DNA of 64,000 bases, taken from assembly GCA_036499395.1 (NCBI GenBank), contig DASYDW010000129.1, positions 247,533-311,532 on the forward strand. The letters are read 5' to 3'. Shown here piece after piece: positions 42,792 through 51,033 of the stretch (position 1 is its first letter; every line of letters begins with the position of its first letter). Origin of the DNA: Pirellulales bacterium (lineage in GTDB: Bacteria > Planctomycetota > Planctomycetia > Pirellulales > JACPPG01). The notes beneath the pieces were generated by a model. The model ran no database searches. It was not told where the DNA came from and saw only the letters and a program-made list of their open reading frames with translations. A program made the position numbers and the translations under genes.

Positions 42792-45008
42792 ATGGCGGAC
42801 GGCGAACCAACAATAACCCTGCATCCCATGTCCCATACCGGCACTGGCAACACGCGCCTGTGGATCGCGCCCTTCGCGGCCGTGATGGCGCTCGCGCTGG
42901 CCACTTCCGGTACGGCCGGTGCCCGCGAAGACGAACCATACAGCGCCGTGGTCGATGCCGAACACGTACACGTTCGTAGCGGGCCTGGCATGGAGTACTA
43001 CGCCACGGACATCTTGCGCCGTGGCGAGCAAGTCGAAGTCGTCGGCCGTGACGCCGGTGGCTGGTGTCGGGTCCGTCCGCCGCGCGGCAGCTTCAGTCTG
43101 GTCGCGGCCGATAGTCTCGAGCTCAAACCGGACGATACGGCACGCATCACGCGCGATCGCGTCGAGGTCGGCGTCGGCAGCCGCTTCTACGCGCGCCGCG
43201 ACACGGTGCAACTCATTCTGAACCGCGGCGAAGTCGTCGAACTGTTCGGCGAGCACTACTCGGTCGAAGAAGACGGAAAAACCGCCTGGTATAAAATCGT
43301 TCCCCCGGTGGGCGAATATCGCTGGATTCACGAAAAGTATCTGCTAGCCGAGGAATCGAACGAGCCGAGCGGGCGACACGTGGCCGATCGTCTTGACGAT
43401 GACGGCGAAGATTTCTCCCAGCGTGTGCAACAGGTCGGCTATGACGAACCGCTCGCCGAGCCGCGTCTACTCGGTGAGGTCGAAGCTGGTCCCCTGCCGC
43501 CGGGCGCTCCGCCCGAGCGATCGATATCCGCCGTGCTGGACGAATTGGAATTAGGCGTTGCCGCGATCGCGGCCGGCAATTCGCGCGGCGCGAATCTGGC
43601 ATTGATGGAAACCGACGCGCGGAATGTCGCCCGTCGCGCCCAGACAGTTAGCGACCGCAACCGCGTCGATATTCTGCTGCGCCGATTGGATCGCCTGGCG
43701 GGTCGACCGCCACGAATGACCGGTACGCCCGAATCGATGATGCCCGCCGATCCGCTGGTGACGCTGGCGCAATTCATGTCGCCGATGCTCGGGTCTCCAG
43801 CACCGACGACCTGCCCCGTGCCCGGCCCGACCAGTTACATCGGCGCGCCGGTGGCCGCGCCTCCGCCCCAGCCGCTCTACAGCCCGTATGCGCCCCCTGG
43901 GCCGCGCCATTATTTGAACCTCGATGCGCTCGGCTTTTGGGTGAAACACGATTCGCTGCCGGCGCTGGTTACGACCAGCCCCATCGGCACGCCGGAAGAT
44001 ACCGCCGGCGTCATCGGTCAGCCCGGCACGAGCGTGTTGTATGGCAATCAAAACGTCCTCGGCAATATTCGTCCTGGCGGGCGAGTGATGGGAGGCATCT
44101 GGCTCGATGATCAGCAGACCTTCGCGCTGGAAGGACACTATTGGACGCTCGCCACGGCCTCGACGAATTATTCGGCGTCGTCGGTGTTCAGCAATGGCGC
44201 GGCGTCAGGCCCGATCCTGGCGCGGCCGTTCTTCGACAGTGATCCGAGCGTGAATGCGCAGAGTGCGCTGTTGGTCGCCTATCCCGGCGCCGTGGTTGCG
44301 GGCGTGGTGGTCAATGTCAACGGCTCGGTCACGGTCAACGAATCGAGCAACATTCAATCGGCCGGCGCCGGCGCACGCTGGGGGCTCGGACAATACACTT
44401 CGCCAGGGCGCATGTTCCTGGTCGGCGGATATCGCTTCTTTCAACTGAACGAGTCGCTGTCGATCATCAGTCGGTCGTCGCTGGGACTGCCGCCGTTCAC
44501 GGCCCAACCCAACGTCACGGTGTTCGACTACTATTCGACCAGCAACAACTTCAACGGCGGCGATGTCGGGCTGGCCGGCGAATATCACTTTCGTAATCGC
44601 TTCTGGTTCGGCGGCGAATCCCGCCTGGCGATGGGCAACATGCAAGAGACGCTGAAAATCGACGGCGTCGTTGCCGCGGCGGCGTCGGGCTTTACCGCCT
44701 CGCTCCCCAACGGCCTGCTGGCCCAGCCGACGAACATGGGGACCTTCGTTCAGAACCACTTCGCGCTGATCCCGTCGGTCGACCTGAAGGTTGGGTATCA
44801 TCTGACCCCCGGCTTCCGTCTGACGATCGGCTATAACTTCACGTACGTCACACGTGTGATTCGCCCCGGCGCGCAGGTCGACACGACGGTCAACACGTCG
44901 CAGATCGCGGGGGCGCCACTGGTTGGCCCGGCCAATCCCCAGGCCCTCTTCAATCAGGGAAGCCTGTGGCTGCAAGGCGTCACAGCCGGCTTCGACCTGT
45001 CGTTCTAG
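42792..45008 (+). CDS. SH3-domain plus BBP7-type outer-membrane beta-barrel protein
   Basis: The 738-residue protein has a signal peptide (LWIAPFAAVMALALATSGTA, preceded by a 23-residue hydrophilic stretch, or 11 if ATG 42828 is used). Two bacterial SH3-like domains follow at about 45-190 (AEHVHVRSGPGMEYYATDIL, VEVGVGSRFYARRDTVQLIL, YRWIHEKYLL), then a linker with a helical part (about 230-310). From about 375 to the end is a beta barrel of the planctomycete BBP7 type (LDALGFWVKHDSLPALVTT, GGIWLDDQQTFALEGHYWTL, LVGGYRFFQLNESLSIISRS, LGVTAGFDLSF-like end, here LQGVTAGFDLSF). SH3b domains commonly bind peptidoglycan, so it may tie the outer membrane to the wall. It is a single gene with repeats on both sides. 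Confidence 0.82.
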   Translation: MADGEPTITLHPMSHTGTGNTRLWIAPFAAVMALALATSGTAGAREDEPYSAVVDAEHVHVRSGPGMEYYATDILRRGEQVEVVGRDAGGWCRVRPPRGSFSLVAADSLELKPDDTARITRDRVEVGVGSRFYARRDTVQLILNRGEVVELFGEHYSVEEDGKTAWYKIVPPVGEYRWIHEKYLLAEESNEPSGRHVADRLDDDGEDFSQRVQQVGYDEPLAEPRLLGEVEAGPLPPGAPPERSISAVLDELELGVAAIAAGNSRGANLALMETDARNVARRAQTVSDRNRVDILLRRLDRLAGRPPRMTGTPESMMPADPLVTLAQFMSPMLGSPAPTTCPVPGPTSYIGAPVAAPPPQPLYSPYAPPGPRHYLNLDALGFWVKHDSLPALVTTSPIGTPEDTAGVIGQPGTSVLYGNQNVLGNIRPGGRVMGGIWLDDQQTFALEGHYWTLATASTNYSASSVFSNGAASGPILARPFFDSDPSVNAQSALLVAYPGAVVAGVVVNVNGSVTVNESSNIQSAGAGARWGLGQYTSPGRMFLVGGYRFFQLNESLSIISRSSLGLPPFTAQPNVTVFDYYSTSNNFNGGDVGLAGEYHFRNRFWFGGESRLAMGNMQETLKIDGVVAAAASGFTASLPNGLLAQPTNMGTFVQNHFALIPSVDLKVGYHLTPGFRLTIGYNFTYVTRVIRPGAQVDTTVNTSQIAGAPLVGPANPQALFNQGSLWLQGVTAGFDLSF

Positions 45009-45033
45009 CCTCGCGGTTAAAAACTATCTGGCC

Positions 45034-45166
45034 GCAGAGATCACCGAGGCCACCGAGTTTTTTTAATCTGCGTCTATCTGCGCAATCTGTGGATCGATGC
45101 CTTCTTCCGCCACGAACAGGACAAGGTATTTCTCCCCCTCTGTGTTCTCTGTGTGCTCAGTGGCAA
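45034..45166. repeat. Compound intergenic repeat (CACCGAG / ATCTGCG / CTCTGTG words)
   Basis: The stretch begins with CAGAGATCACCGAGGCCACC, continues with ATCTGCGTCTATCTGCGCAA and ends with CTGTGTTCTCTGTGTGCTCA. Very similar blocks in the same order occur at 50876-50987, and parts at 50630-50702 and 63650-63960. The words are partly reverse complements of one another. Confidence 0.65.
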
Positions 45167-45210
45167 GTCTTCGAAATCGACTAGCGACTGAGCCTTCTCT
45201 CACGAGGCGC

Positions 45211-45255
45211 AAAAAAAACCGCGGCCGTCTCTTTCGAGAGCGACCGCGGTTTTTA
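45211..45255. terminator. Bidirectional rho-independent terminator
   Basis: Eight As lead into CCGCGG, then CCGTCTC TTTC GAGAGCG, and CCGCGG followed by five Ts. AAACCGCGG pairs with CCGCGGTTT, with an inner TCTC/GAGA pairing. It can end the SH3-BBP7 transcript from the left and any leftward transcript from the right. Confidence 0.78.
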
Positions 45256-45766
45256 AATCCAACCTCCCGCCGATTGCGACGGTGGAGTCGCTGCGAGAAG
45301 AACGGAGGTCAGGCAGTGCTAAGCACGGCCGGTCGAGGACCCCGATTCACGCTTTTTGGGTTGGCACCTCCGACGGAATCCAAGGCGAGAGGCTTGGCTC
45401 GAAATAGCATGGTCACTGATTGCAAATTACATCGGCCGGATGAGCCGGCGGGTGTGGCGGAATTTTCGATTTTTTTCTGCCGCACCCGCCGGTTAGCTCT
45501 GCAACCCGGCATTAACATTCTACCGCGCGAATGCTTAGGACGTTCCCCGACGGCCAAAAGTTTGCCGCCGCATTCGGTCCCGCAAAGAATTCGCACGGCC
45601 ACTTGTTGTTCGTTGGCCTCGAGCATTCCTACGACGGCGCGTCGACAAGAGATCGCGCGGCGGCAGAGATCGCCGGAAAGGCGTGCAGAAAGCCGGAATG
45701 CATTGGAACGCACCGAGAGCCGGGTTTAGCGGCAGCGTCCAACGGACGCCCCCGTGGCCCTAGAGG
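45256..45766. other. 511-base gap with a strong hairpin, no convincing gene
   Basis: A leftward open frame at 45309-45713 has no domain and passes through the hairpin at 45445-45492, so I do not call it. The rest shows no repeat or RNA gene that I can name. Confidence 0.4.
45445..45492. other. 16-pair inverted repeat with AT-rich loop
   Basis: CCGGCGGGTGTGGCGG (45445-45460) faces CTGCCGCACCCGCCGG (45477-45492) across a 16-base loop made of A, T and one CG. It lacks a T-run outside the stem, so it is not a standard terminator. Structured RNA, a protein-binding palindrome or a repeat are possible. Confidence 0.6.
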
Positions 45767-46018
45767 CTACTTCGGGCGGCGACGGGCTTTGCCGGCAAGG
45801 TTGACGCGACCCTTAAGTTCGGATGCTAGCGCCGCGACGGCCGCCGACATGCGGGCCGAGGTTTCGTACGTGCCAGCGGCGATCTCCTGCCGGATGCGGA
45901 TCAACCGGGCGCGGCGCTCGTCGGAAGTTTCGTAAGGGTATCGCATCGCTCGTACCAGTGGCTGCCGGTCGGCCATGAGTGCCTGTCGTCTTTGGAAATA
46001 ATGAGCCCGCGAGATCAT
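45767..46018 (-). CDS. Small FlgM-like protein
   Basis: The 83 residues include RRARLIRIRQEIAAGTYETS followed by ARMSAAVAALASELKG, which resembles the C-terminal anti-sigma-28 segment of FlgM ('R...I...I..G.Y......A..L...L'). The N-terminal half (AHYFQRRQALMADRQPLVRA) is not FlgM-like. FlgM binds and holds the flagellar sigma factor; no flagellar gene or sigma-28 gene is nearby, so the partner is unknown. The ATG at 46018 has AAGG five bases upstream; ATG 45976 is an alternative. It lies 13 bases after the stop of the DUF1080 gene on the same strand, so the two may be co-transcribed, with the DUF1080 gene second. Confidence 0.55.
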   Translation of the reverse strand: MISRAHYFQRRQALMADRQPLVRAMRYPYETSDERRARLIRIRQEIAAGTYETSARMSAAVAALASELKGRVNLAGKARRRPK

Positions 46019-46031
46019 AGTTGCCTTGATT

Positions 46032-47033
46032 CTATTTTTCCACGACCCAGATGTTGCGGAAGCGCACGGGATTCCCGTGATTCTGCAACATGAAGGGTCC
46101 TTCGCCGGGAGCCTCTTGCGGAAGACCGCCGGGGGTCAAATGGGGGAGTTCGAACTTGTCGTGAATCGTCACGCCGTTGTGTTGCGCGTTGACGACGGCG
46201 TTCTTCGTTTTCTTGCCCGCGTCGTCGAAGCGAGCCGCAGTAAAGTCTATGTCATAGGTCTGCCAGGCGAGCGGCGGGAAGCACATGTTCACGTCGGGCG
46301 TTTTGATCTGATAAAAACCGCCGCACTCGTTGTTCTGGCCTTCCAGCCCGAAAGAGTCCAGAACTTGCAGTTCGTAGCGGTTTTGCAAGTAGACGCCGCT
46401 GTTACCGCGTCCCTGGCCCCGCGCGGTCGGCATAAAAGGAGTCTGAAATTCGATGTGCAACTGAAAATCTTTGAAGCTTTGTTTGCTCGTGCCGCCCACG
46501 GCCAGCAGGCCGTCGTCGGTCAGGTGACCGCCGTTCCATTTATCGGCCGAAGTTCCATCAAACAGGACGACAGCGCCCGCAGGTGGTTTCGCACCGAGCG
46601 TGGGGCTTTTGCGTTCGACGCGCTTTAGTTCGCCCAACGTGGTCCCGCTGGAATCCTTGATCGTGATAAGGCCCTTTTCGATCCGTCCAGTGCGCGAATC
46701 CCCACTGACCGTGGTCACTCCGTCTTTAGTCTCGCCGCTGCGATGCCGACGTCCCGCCTCTTTGTTCCAACCGTCCCCCGGCAGGCCGCCGGGATACGCC
46801 TCGGCGTCGAACTTGCCGTCCCCGAGCGCAATGACTTGCATGCCTACCTTGCGCGGCTCGCCATTGATCTTCACCTCGCCCGTGTACTCTCCCTGCACCT
46901 GGTAATCCGGCCCGGCATCGGCGACGCTCGTGGCCACGAGCTTGGCCTTGTCCGCCGCGTGCAGCGGTGCGAACGAAGAGATCGTGAATACTGCGAGCAA
47001 CAATGCGGCACAGGTCGAACAGGAGCGAGTCAT
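46032..47033 (-). CDS. Secreted 3-keto-disaccharide hydrolase domain (DUF1080) protein
   Basis: The 333-residue product has a signal peptide (CAALLLAVFTISSFAPLHAA). A first domain of about 100 residues follows (YQVQGEYTGEVKINGEPRKV, TTVSGDSRTGRIEKGL), and then a DUF1080/3-keto-disaccharide hydrolase fold with its usual landmarks: VVLFDGTSADKWNGG, FKDFQLHIEFQTPFMP, RGNSGVYLQNRYELQVLDSF, NNECGGFYQIKTPDVNMC, PPLAWQTYDIDFTAARFD, HNGVTIHDKFEL and LQNHGNPVRFRNIWV. Such proteins are abundant in planctomycetes and act on glycans outside the cytoplasm. It is 75 bases downstream of glyA on the same strand. The substrate is unknown. Confidence 0.9.
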   Translation of the reverse strand: MTRSCSTCAALLLAVFTISSFAPLHAADKAKLVATSVADAGPDYQVQGEYTGEVKINGEPRKVGMQVIALGDGKFDAEAYPGGLPGDGWNKEAGRRHRSGETKDGVTTVSGDSRTGRIEKGLITIKDSSGTTLGELKRVERKSPTLGAKPPAGAVVLFDGTSADKWNGGHLTDDGLLAVGGTSKQSFKDFQLHIEFQTPFMPTARGQGRGNSGVYLQNRYELQVLDSFGLEGQNNECGGFYQIKTPDVNMCFPPLAWQTYDIDFTAARFDDAGKKTKNAVVNAQHNGVTIHDKFELPHLTPGGLPQEAPGEGPFMLQNHGNPVRFRNIWVVEK

Positions 47034-47108
47034 GATGTCATCCTCGAAGTTGCGGTGGGCCTAAAATGCGGTGGGAACACGCCAGGCGCGGCCTCTGGAA
47101 GCGCGCCG

Positions 47109-48359
47109 TTAGTTTTTCAGAACAGCGGCCGGAACGGGGAACGATTTGCAAAGCGTCGAAACCTCGCCGCGGATGCGCTTGATCGTGGCCGGATCGTCCG
47201 CCCCTTTCAGCGATGCGATGATCCAGGCGCCGACGCGCTTCATCTCGTCCGTGTTCATGCCGCGCGTCGTCAGGGCGGGCGTGCCGACGCGGATGCCCGA
47301 CGGATCCATCGGCTTGCGCTCGTCGTACGGGATCATGTTTTTGTTCACGGTGATGCCGCACAGGTCGAGAACTTCCTCGGCCTTTTTACCGCCAAGTCCC
47401 AGCGGTGTGACGTCGACCAGCATCAAGTGATTGTCGGTACCACCGCTGACCAGTCGTACGCCGCCGGTCAGCAGCGCATCGGCCAGCACTTTCGCGTTGG
47501 CGACAATCCGCTTCGCATAGTCCTTGAAATCGGGACGTAAAGCCTCGCCGAAGCAAACCGCCTTGCCGGCCACGACGTGCATCAGCGGTCCACCTTGGAT
47601 GCCAGGGAACAAATTGCGGTCCAGATCTTTGGCATACTCCTCTTTGCACATCGACAATCCGCCGCGCGGGCCGCGCAGTGTCTTATGCGTGGTCGTCGTG
47701 ACGAAGTCGGCCAGCGGCACGGGACTGTTATGCAATCCGGCGGCGACTAGGCCGGCATAGTGCGCCATGTCGACAAACAGCTTCGCACCGCAATCGCGCG
47801 CGATCTGGGCGAATTTGTCGTGCGGGATTTCACGTGGGTAGGCGCTCGCGCCGGCGACGATCATCTTCGGCTTATGTTCGCGCGCCAGGCGGGCCACTTG
47901 ATCGAAATCAATGCGGTGATCTTCGCGGCGGACGCCGTAATTCAAAAAATGATAGAGCTTGCCCGAGATGTTCAGCTTCATGCCGTGCGTCAGGTGTCCG
48001 CCGTGGGCCAGGTCGAGCCCAAGCACGGTGTCACCGACTTCGAGCGCGGTGAGATAGACGCACAGATTGGCCTGGCTGCCCGAGTGAGGCTGCACGTTGG
48101 CATGCTCGGCGCCGAACAGCTTCTTCGCACGGTCGCGGGCCAAGTCCTCGGCAACGTCCACGCATTGGCAGCCACCGTAGTAGCGACGGCCAGGGTAGCC
48201 TTCGGCGTATTTGTTCGTCAGCACGCTGCCGACGGCCTGCATCACCGCGGCGCTCGTATAGTTTTCGCTGGCGATCATTTCGAGGCCGTCTTCCTGGCGC
48301 TCGATTTCACCGGCGATGGCCGCCCAGACTTCAGGATCTTCTTTTTCTACAAAATTCAT
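47109..48359 (-). CDS. glyA: Serine hydroxymethyltransferase
   Basis: The enzyme converts serine and tetrahydrofolate to glycine and 5,10-methylene-tetrahydrofolate, using PLP. Landmarks are EMIASENYTSAAVMQAVGSV, TNKYAEGYPGRRYYGGCQCV, NVQPHSGSQANLCVY, DLAHGGHLTHG, the aspartate region KLFVDMAHYAGLVAAGLH, and the PLP-lysine motif VTTTTHKTLRGPRGG. Length after ATG 48359 is 416 residues, normal for bacteria. The frame is open to 48479, but the extra part is not SHMT-like, and GGAGG precedes ATG 48359 by about 12 bases. No glycine riboswitch-like structure was recognised upstream. It is a housekeeping gene, probably its own transcription unit with the downstream DUF1080 gene. Confidence 0.96.
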   Translation of the reverse strand: MNFVEKEDPEVWAAIAGEIERQEDGLEMIASENYTSAAVMQAVGSVLTNKYAEGYPGRRYYGGCQCVDVAEDLARDRAKKLFGAEHANVQPHSGSQANLCVYLTALEVGDTVLGLDLAHGGHLTHGMKLNISGKLYHFLNYGVRREDHRIDFDQVARLAREHKPKMIVAGASAYPREIPHDKFAQIARDCGAKLFVDMAHYAGLVAAGLHNSPVPLADFVTTTTHKTLRGPRGGLSMCKEEYAKDLDRNLFPGIQGGPLMHVVAGKAVCFGEALRPDFKDYAKRIVANAKVLADALLTGGVRLVSGGTDNHLMLVDVTPLGLGGKKAEEVLDLCGITVNKNMIPYDERKPMDPSGIRVGTPALTTRGMNTDEMKRVGAWIIASLKGADDPATIKRIRGEVSTLCKSFPVPAAVLKN

Positions 48360-48512
48360 CGGGGTCCACGACCTCCAGGGAGCCATCGATAAAGCGCGAC
48401 TCGGAACCGGCTGAAACCGTCCGAAAAGAGCGAAGCCGTGTATTCTCCGAAGCGGCGGCGGGATCGTCAATCGGGCCATTTCGCCGATAATGGCGGAGAA
48501 CTGTGTACGGGC

Positions 48513-48968
48513 TTATTGCAAGATCTTTTTCGGCGCTCTACCCAGCTCCCCCCTGCGGTGAATTATGTAATCTCTTGCCTTCACTGTTTTCAGATAATCA
48601 TACGCCTCGGCCACGACGGCCTCGGGAAAGAGACGGCGAATGGTTTCGATATCCGCAGCCCATCCGTCCGGCGGTGCCGAGATCAATACAACGGCTTCGT
48701 CTCCCATGCAGCGGCGGATGAATGAGGTCGAGACAGGCCCTCGCAGGTCAAAGTATTTCACATAGACATTGTTCGGTCCGTAATACCGCGCCTCGGTTTC
48801 TGTCACCGACCATCGCGTGTGATTCGCGGCCAAGATCTTGGCGCGATCGCGGACCATCTTCCACTCTAAGCCAATCCAAATTGCGAAGACTAATACCGTC
48901 ACCATTACGAACAGCATCCGCAAGCTGAACCGGAACCAGCGTCGGCGGGTGGGCGGGAGCGATTTCAT
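48513..48968 (-). CDS. Small single-helix membrane protein, 'RRRxxF-TM-GDE-FPEA' family (longer member)
   Basis: The 151-residue product starts MKSLPPTRRRWFRFSLRMLF, has one helix (VMVTVLVFAIWIGLEWKMVR), then an exported part with YYGPNNVYVKYFDLRGPVST, SFIRRCMGDEAVVLISAPPD and IETIRRLFPEAVVAEAYDYL. It shares RRRWFxF, RR..GDE and FPEA with the genes at 34257 and 23480 and is the best-preserved copy. ATG 48968 is preferred over a TTG at 48986 used by the longest frame. Function unknown. The tail (DYIIHRRGELGRAPKKILQ) is basic. Confidence 0.68.
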   Translation of the reverse strand: MKSLPPTRRRWFRFSLRMLFVMVTVLVFAIWIGLEWKMVRDRAKILAANHTRWSVTETEARYYGPNNVYVKYFDLRGPVSTSFIRRCMGDEAVVLISAPPDGWAADIETIRRLFPEAVVAEAYDYLKTVKARDYIIHRRGELGRAPKKILQ

Positions 48969-49216
48969 GGCGACCACTCTAATCAATCACGCGATCGAAC
49001 AATTCGCCGAACGACCAGACGTTCCCGACCGGTCCGGCCATCAGGGCAGCGGTGGACCGCAGCTTGCCGCTAGTCCCAGACTTCATGGGCTGCCAGCAAA
49101 AATTGTAGTAACAGGTGACCATTGCGAAAGCGCACTTTACGTTGCGGAGCTTCTTACTCACCCGCCACCATTCCGCAGGGCGCGCGAGTGGGCGATGCCG
49201 GTGCGGCTCGGTGGGT

Positions 49217-49555
49217 CTAAAGGTCAACGAGAGCGACGGCGAAAAGACCGGCGTTCGCAATAATGCCGAGAATGCATAACCCCGCGCCCATGATTAGCGA
49301 CATCCAGCGAGAGCCTCGCTTGTTCGCGGTGAATCTTCGTCGTGCAACGATCAAGCCAAGGATGCCTAATGCTGATCCCAGCAACACGAATGGCACAGCC
49401 TGCCAGTAACCAAAAATTGACGTTCCCCAAAAACCGGCGCACATGAGCGAAAAAAGACCAAATAGTGACGGGGGAAAAGTATTCCAGTCAATATTGCCCT
49501 GCCCGTCGGGGATTTGCGAATCCACGCCCATGGCATCATTGTAGTCACCACCCAT
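49217..49555 (-). CDS. Small membrane protein with three hydrophobic segments
   Basis: After ATG 49555 the 112-residue product begins with a hydrophilic leader (GGDYNDAMGVDSQIPDGQGN), then three hydrophobic stretches (PSLFGLFSLMCAGFWG, VPFVLLGSALGILGLIVARR and MSLIMGAGLCILGIIANAGL). The composition is that of a real membrane protein rather than a chance ORF. The longest frame starts at a TTG at 49600. It lies just downstream of fmt on the same strand (52 bases). No family is recognised. Confidence 0.6.
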   Translation of the reverse strand: MGGDYNDAMGVDSQIPDGQGNIDWNTFPPSLFGLFSLMCAGFWGTSIFGYWQAVPFVLLGSALGILGLIVARRRFTANKRGSRWMSLIMGAGLCILGIIANAGLFAVALVDL

Positions 49556-49606
49556 GCGTGGCGATTGTCCCAACACGACATGACGCAAACCGCTTTCCAA
49601 CGTAGA

Positions 49607-50572
49607 TTACGGCGCGCTTTCGGGCATGATTCCGAGTTTCTCGCCCGGCCGTAGCGGATGACCCCGAAGAAAATCGGCCACCGGCATCATTTGCCGCCCA
49701 GCCGGCTGAACTTCGAGTAGCGAAACTGCCCCTTCGCCGGCGGCGATCACCAATTCGTGCTTGTCGGCCGCGATCACCGTACCGGGCACGGCTGAGCGTG
49801 CATCGTCACGAACATCGACGCGGCCAATAATCAGCCGCATCGGCTCGCCCGAGGTGCGCAACCAATCGGTGTATGCCCTCGGCCACGGTTGCAAGGCGCG
49901 TACCTGGTTCTTGATCGCCAGCGCCGGGCGCGACCAATCGATCGCACCGTCGGTTTTTCGCAGTCGCCGCGCCTTCGTAGCCAACGCCAGGTCCTGTGGT
50001 AGCGCGGCCGCTGTGCCGGATTCGATCGCGGCGATGGTTTCCAAAACCAACGGCGCCCCGATCGCGGCCAACCTGGTTTCCAGTTCGACCGCGTTTTCGT
50101 CCGCATCGATCGGCGTGCGGGCTTGCGCCAACACCGGCCCAGCATCGACGCGCGGCGTCATGTGAATCGTGCTGACGCCGGTTTCCTTATCACCGCGATA
50201 GAGGGCCCAATTGATTGGCGCGGCTCCGCGAAACTTCGGCAACAGTGAACCATGCAAATTGATCGCCCCGCGCGGGGCCAGAGCCAATGTCTCGAGCGAG
50301 AGGATCTGCCCGTAATCGGCGACCACGAACAGATCGGCCCGATACTCCGCGAGCTGTGCTTGCGCTGCCGCCGTGTTCACATCCTCGGGATCGAGAATCG
50401 GCGTGCCGCGCTGCACGGCCTCGTCGCGCAGCGGACTGGCCGCGGCCACGACCTTGCCACGCACCACGCGCGGCGGCTGCGTCACCAGCGCGACGACGTC
50501 GTGCGACGTATCAAACAGCGCACGAAACGTCGGAGCAGCAAAGGGCCCCGTGCCGAACATGACAAGTCGCAT
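49607..50572 (-). CDS. fmt: Methionyl-tRNA formyltransferase
   Basis: The enzyme formylates the amino group of methionyl-tRNAfMet with 10-formyl-tetrahydrofolate for translation initiation. The formyltransferase core shows MRLVMFGTGPFAAPTFRALF, LFVVADYGQILSLETLALAP, NLHGSLLPKFRGAAPINWAL (with the catalytic asparagine and histidine) and GVSTIHMTPRVDAGPVLAQ. The C-terminal tRNA-binding domain follows (AIKNQVRALQPWPRAYTDWL, LVIAAGEGAVSLLEVQPAGR). At 321 residues the length is normal. The functional partner def lies 461 bases upstream on the same strand, the spacer being filled with repeats. Confidence 0.95.
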   Translation of the reverse strand: MRLVMFGTGPFAAPTFRALFDTSHDVVALVTQPPRVVRGKVVAAASPLRDEAVQRGTPILDPEDVNTAAAQAQLAEYRADLFVVADYGQILSLETLALAPRGAINLHGSLLPKFRGAAPINWALYRGDKETGVSTIHMTPRVDAGPVLAQARTPIDADENAVELETRLAAIGAPLVLETIAAIESGTAAALPQDLALATKARRLRKTDGAIDWSRPALAIKNQVRALQPWPRAYTDWLRTSGEPMRLIIGRVDVRDDARSAVPGTVIAADKHELVIAAGEGAVSLLEVQPAGRQMMPVADFLRGHPLRPGEKLGIMPESAP

Positions 50573-50629
50573 ACTGATTCACCTTCGTCGACCGCGAGCC
50601 CACTCGGAAGTCTCTTTAAGGACAAATCC

Positions 50630-50702
50630 ATCCGCAGATTGCACAGATGAATTCGAACGACGGGTAGCCACCGAGTTCACAGAGAAAACAAGGCCAATGT
50701 TT
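50630..50702. repeat. Intergenic repeat fragment (CCGCAGATTGCACAGATGAA type)
   Basis: The words CCGCAGATTGCACAGATGAA and CCACCGAGTTCACAGAGAAA correspond in reverse orientation to the compound repeat at 50876-50987 and in part to 45034-45166. Confidence 0.5.
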
Positions 50703-50736
50703 TGAGTGATGCGTGTGCCAGCTCGCGCCCCCTTTC

Positions 50737-50839
50737 GTAGGGTGCTCTGCGAGCACCATCTTTTTCACTCTCGCCGAACACGTGTCAACGCGTATGAACG
50801 TGATCTCGCGTCGTCGGTGGTGCCCACAGGGCACCCTAC
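50737..50839. repeat. Paired-hairpin (REPIN-like) element, copy A
   Basis: The 103-base element begins GTAGGGTGCTCTGCGAGCAC and ends with GTGCCCACAGGGCACCCTAC, nearly inverted repeats of each other. Each end alone folds: GGTGCTC/GAGCACC and GGTGCCC/GGGCACC with three-base loops. It lies in the def-fmt spacer. Confidence 0.8.
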
Positions 50840-50875
50840 CAAGCAAAAATGCTTGCGTTCTCGCAAAGGGACGAG

Positions 50876-50987
50876 CTTTTTTCAATCTGCGTCCATCTGC
50901 GTAATCTGCGGATCGACGTCTTCAAATGCCACGAAGAGGACGCTCCCCTTTATTCCTCTCGGTGCTCTCTGTGTGCTCTGTGGCAAG
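50876..50987. repeat. Compound intergenic repeat (ATCTGCG / CTCTGTG words)
   Basis: ATCTGCGTCCATCTGCGTAA and CTGCGGATCGACGTCTTC are followed by CACGAAGAGGAC and then GGTGCTCTCTGTGTGCTCTG. The order matches 45075-45166, so it is the same compound element. Confidence 0.65.
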
Positions 50988-51033
50988 CTGCTACTTCGGG
51001 CGGCACCTTGCGAGGACAGGCCTATCCCGCGCG

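Larger units (their letters stand above)
50573..51033. other. 461-base def-fmt spacer made mostly of repeats
   Basis: No gene is visible. It holds an ATCTGCG-type fragment (50630-50702), one paired-hairpin element (50737-50839) and a compound repeat (50876-50987). Open frames across it are artefacts of the repeats. Confidence 0.65.

Noticed and set aside
45309..45713. 134-codon leftward open frame
   Set aside because: It runs through a 16-pair hairpin, and its translation is Arg/Cys-rich with no domain.
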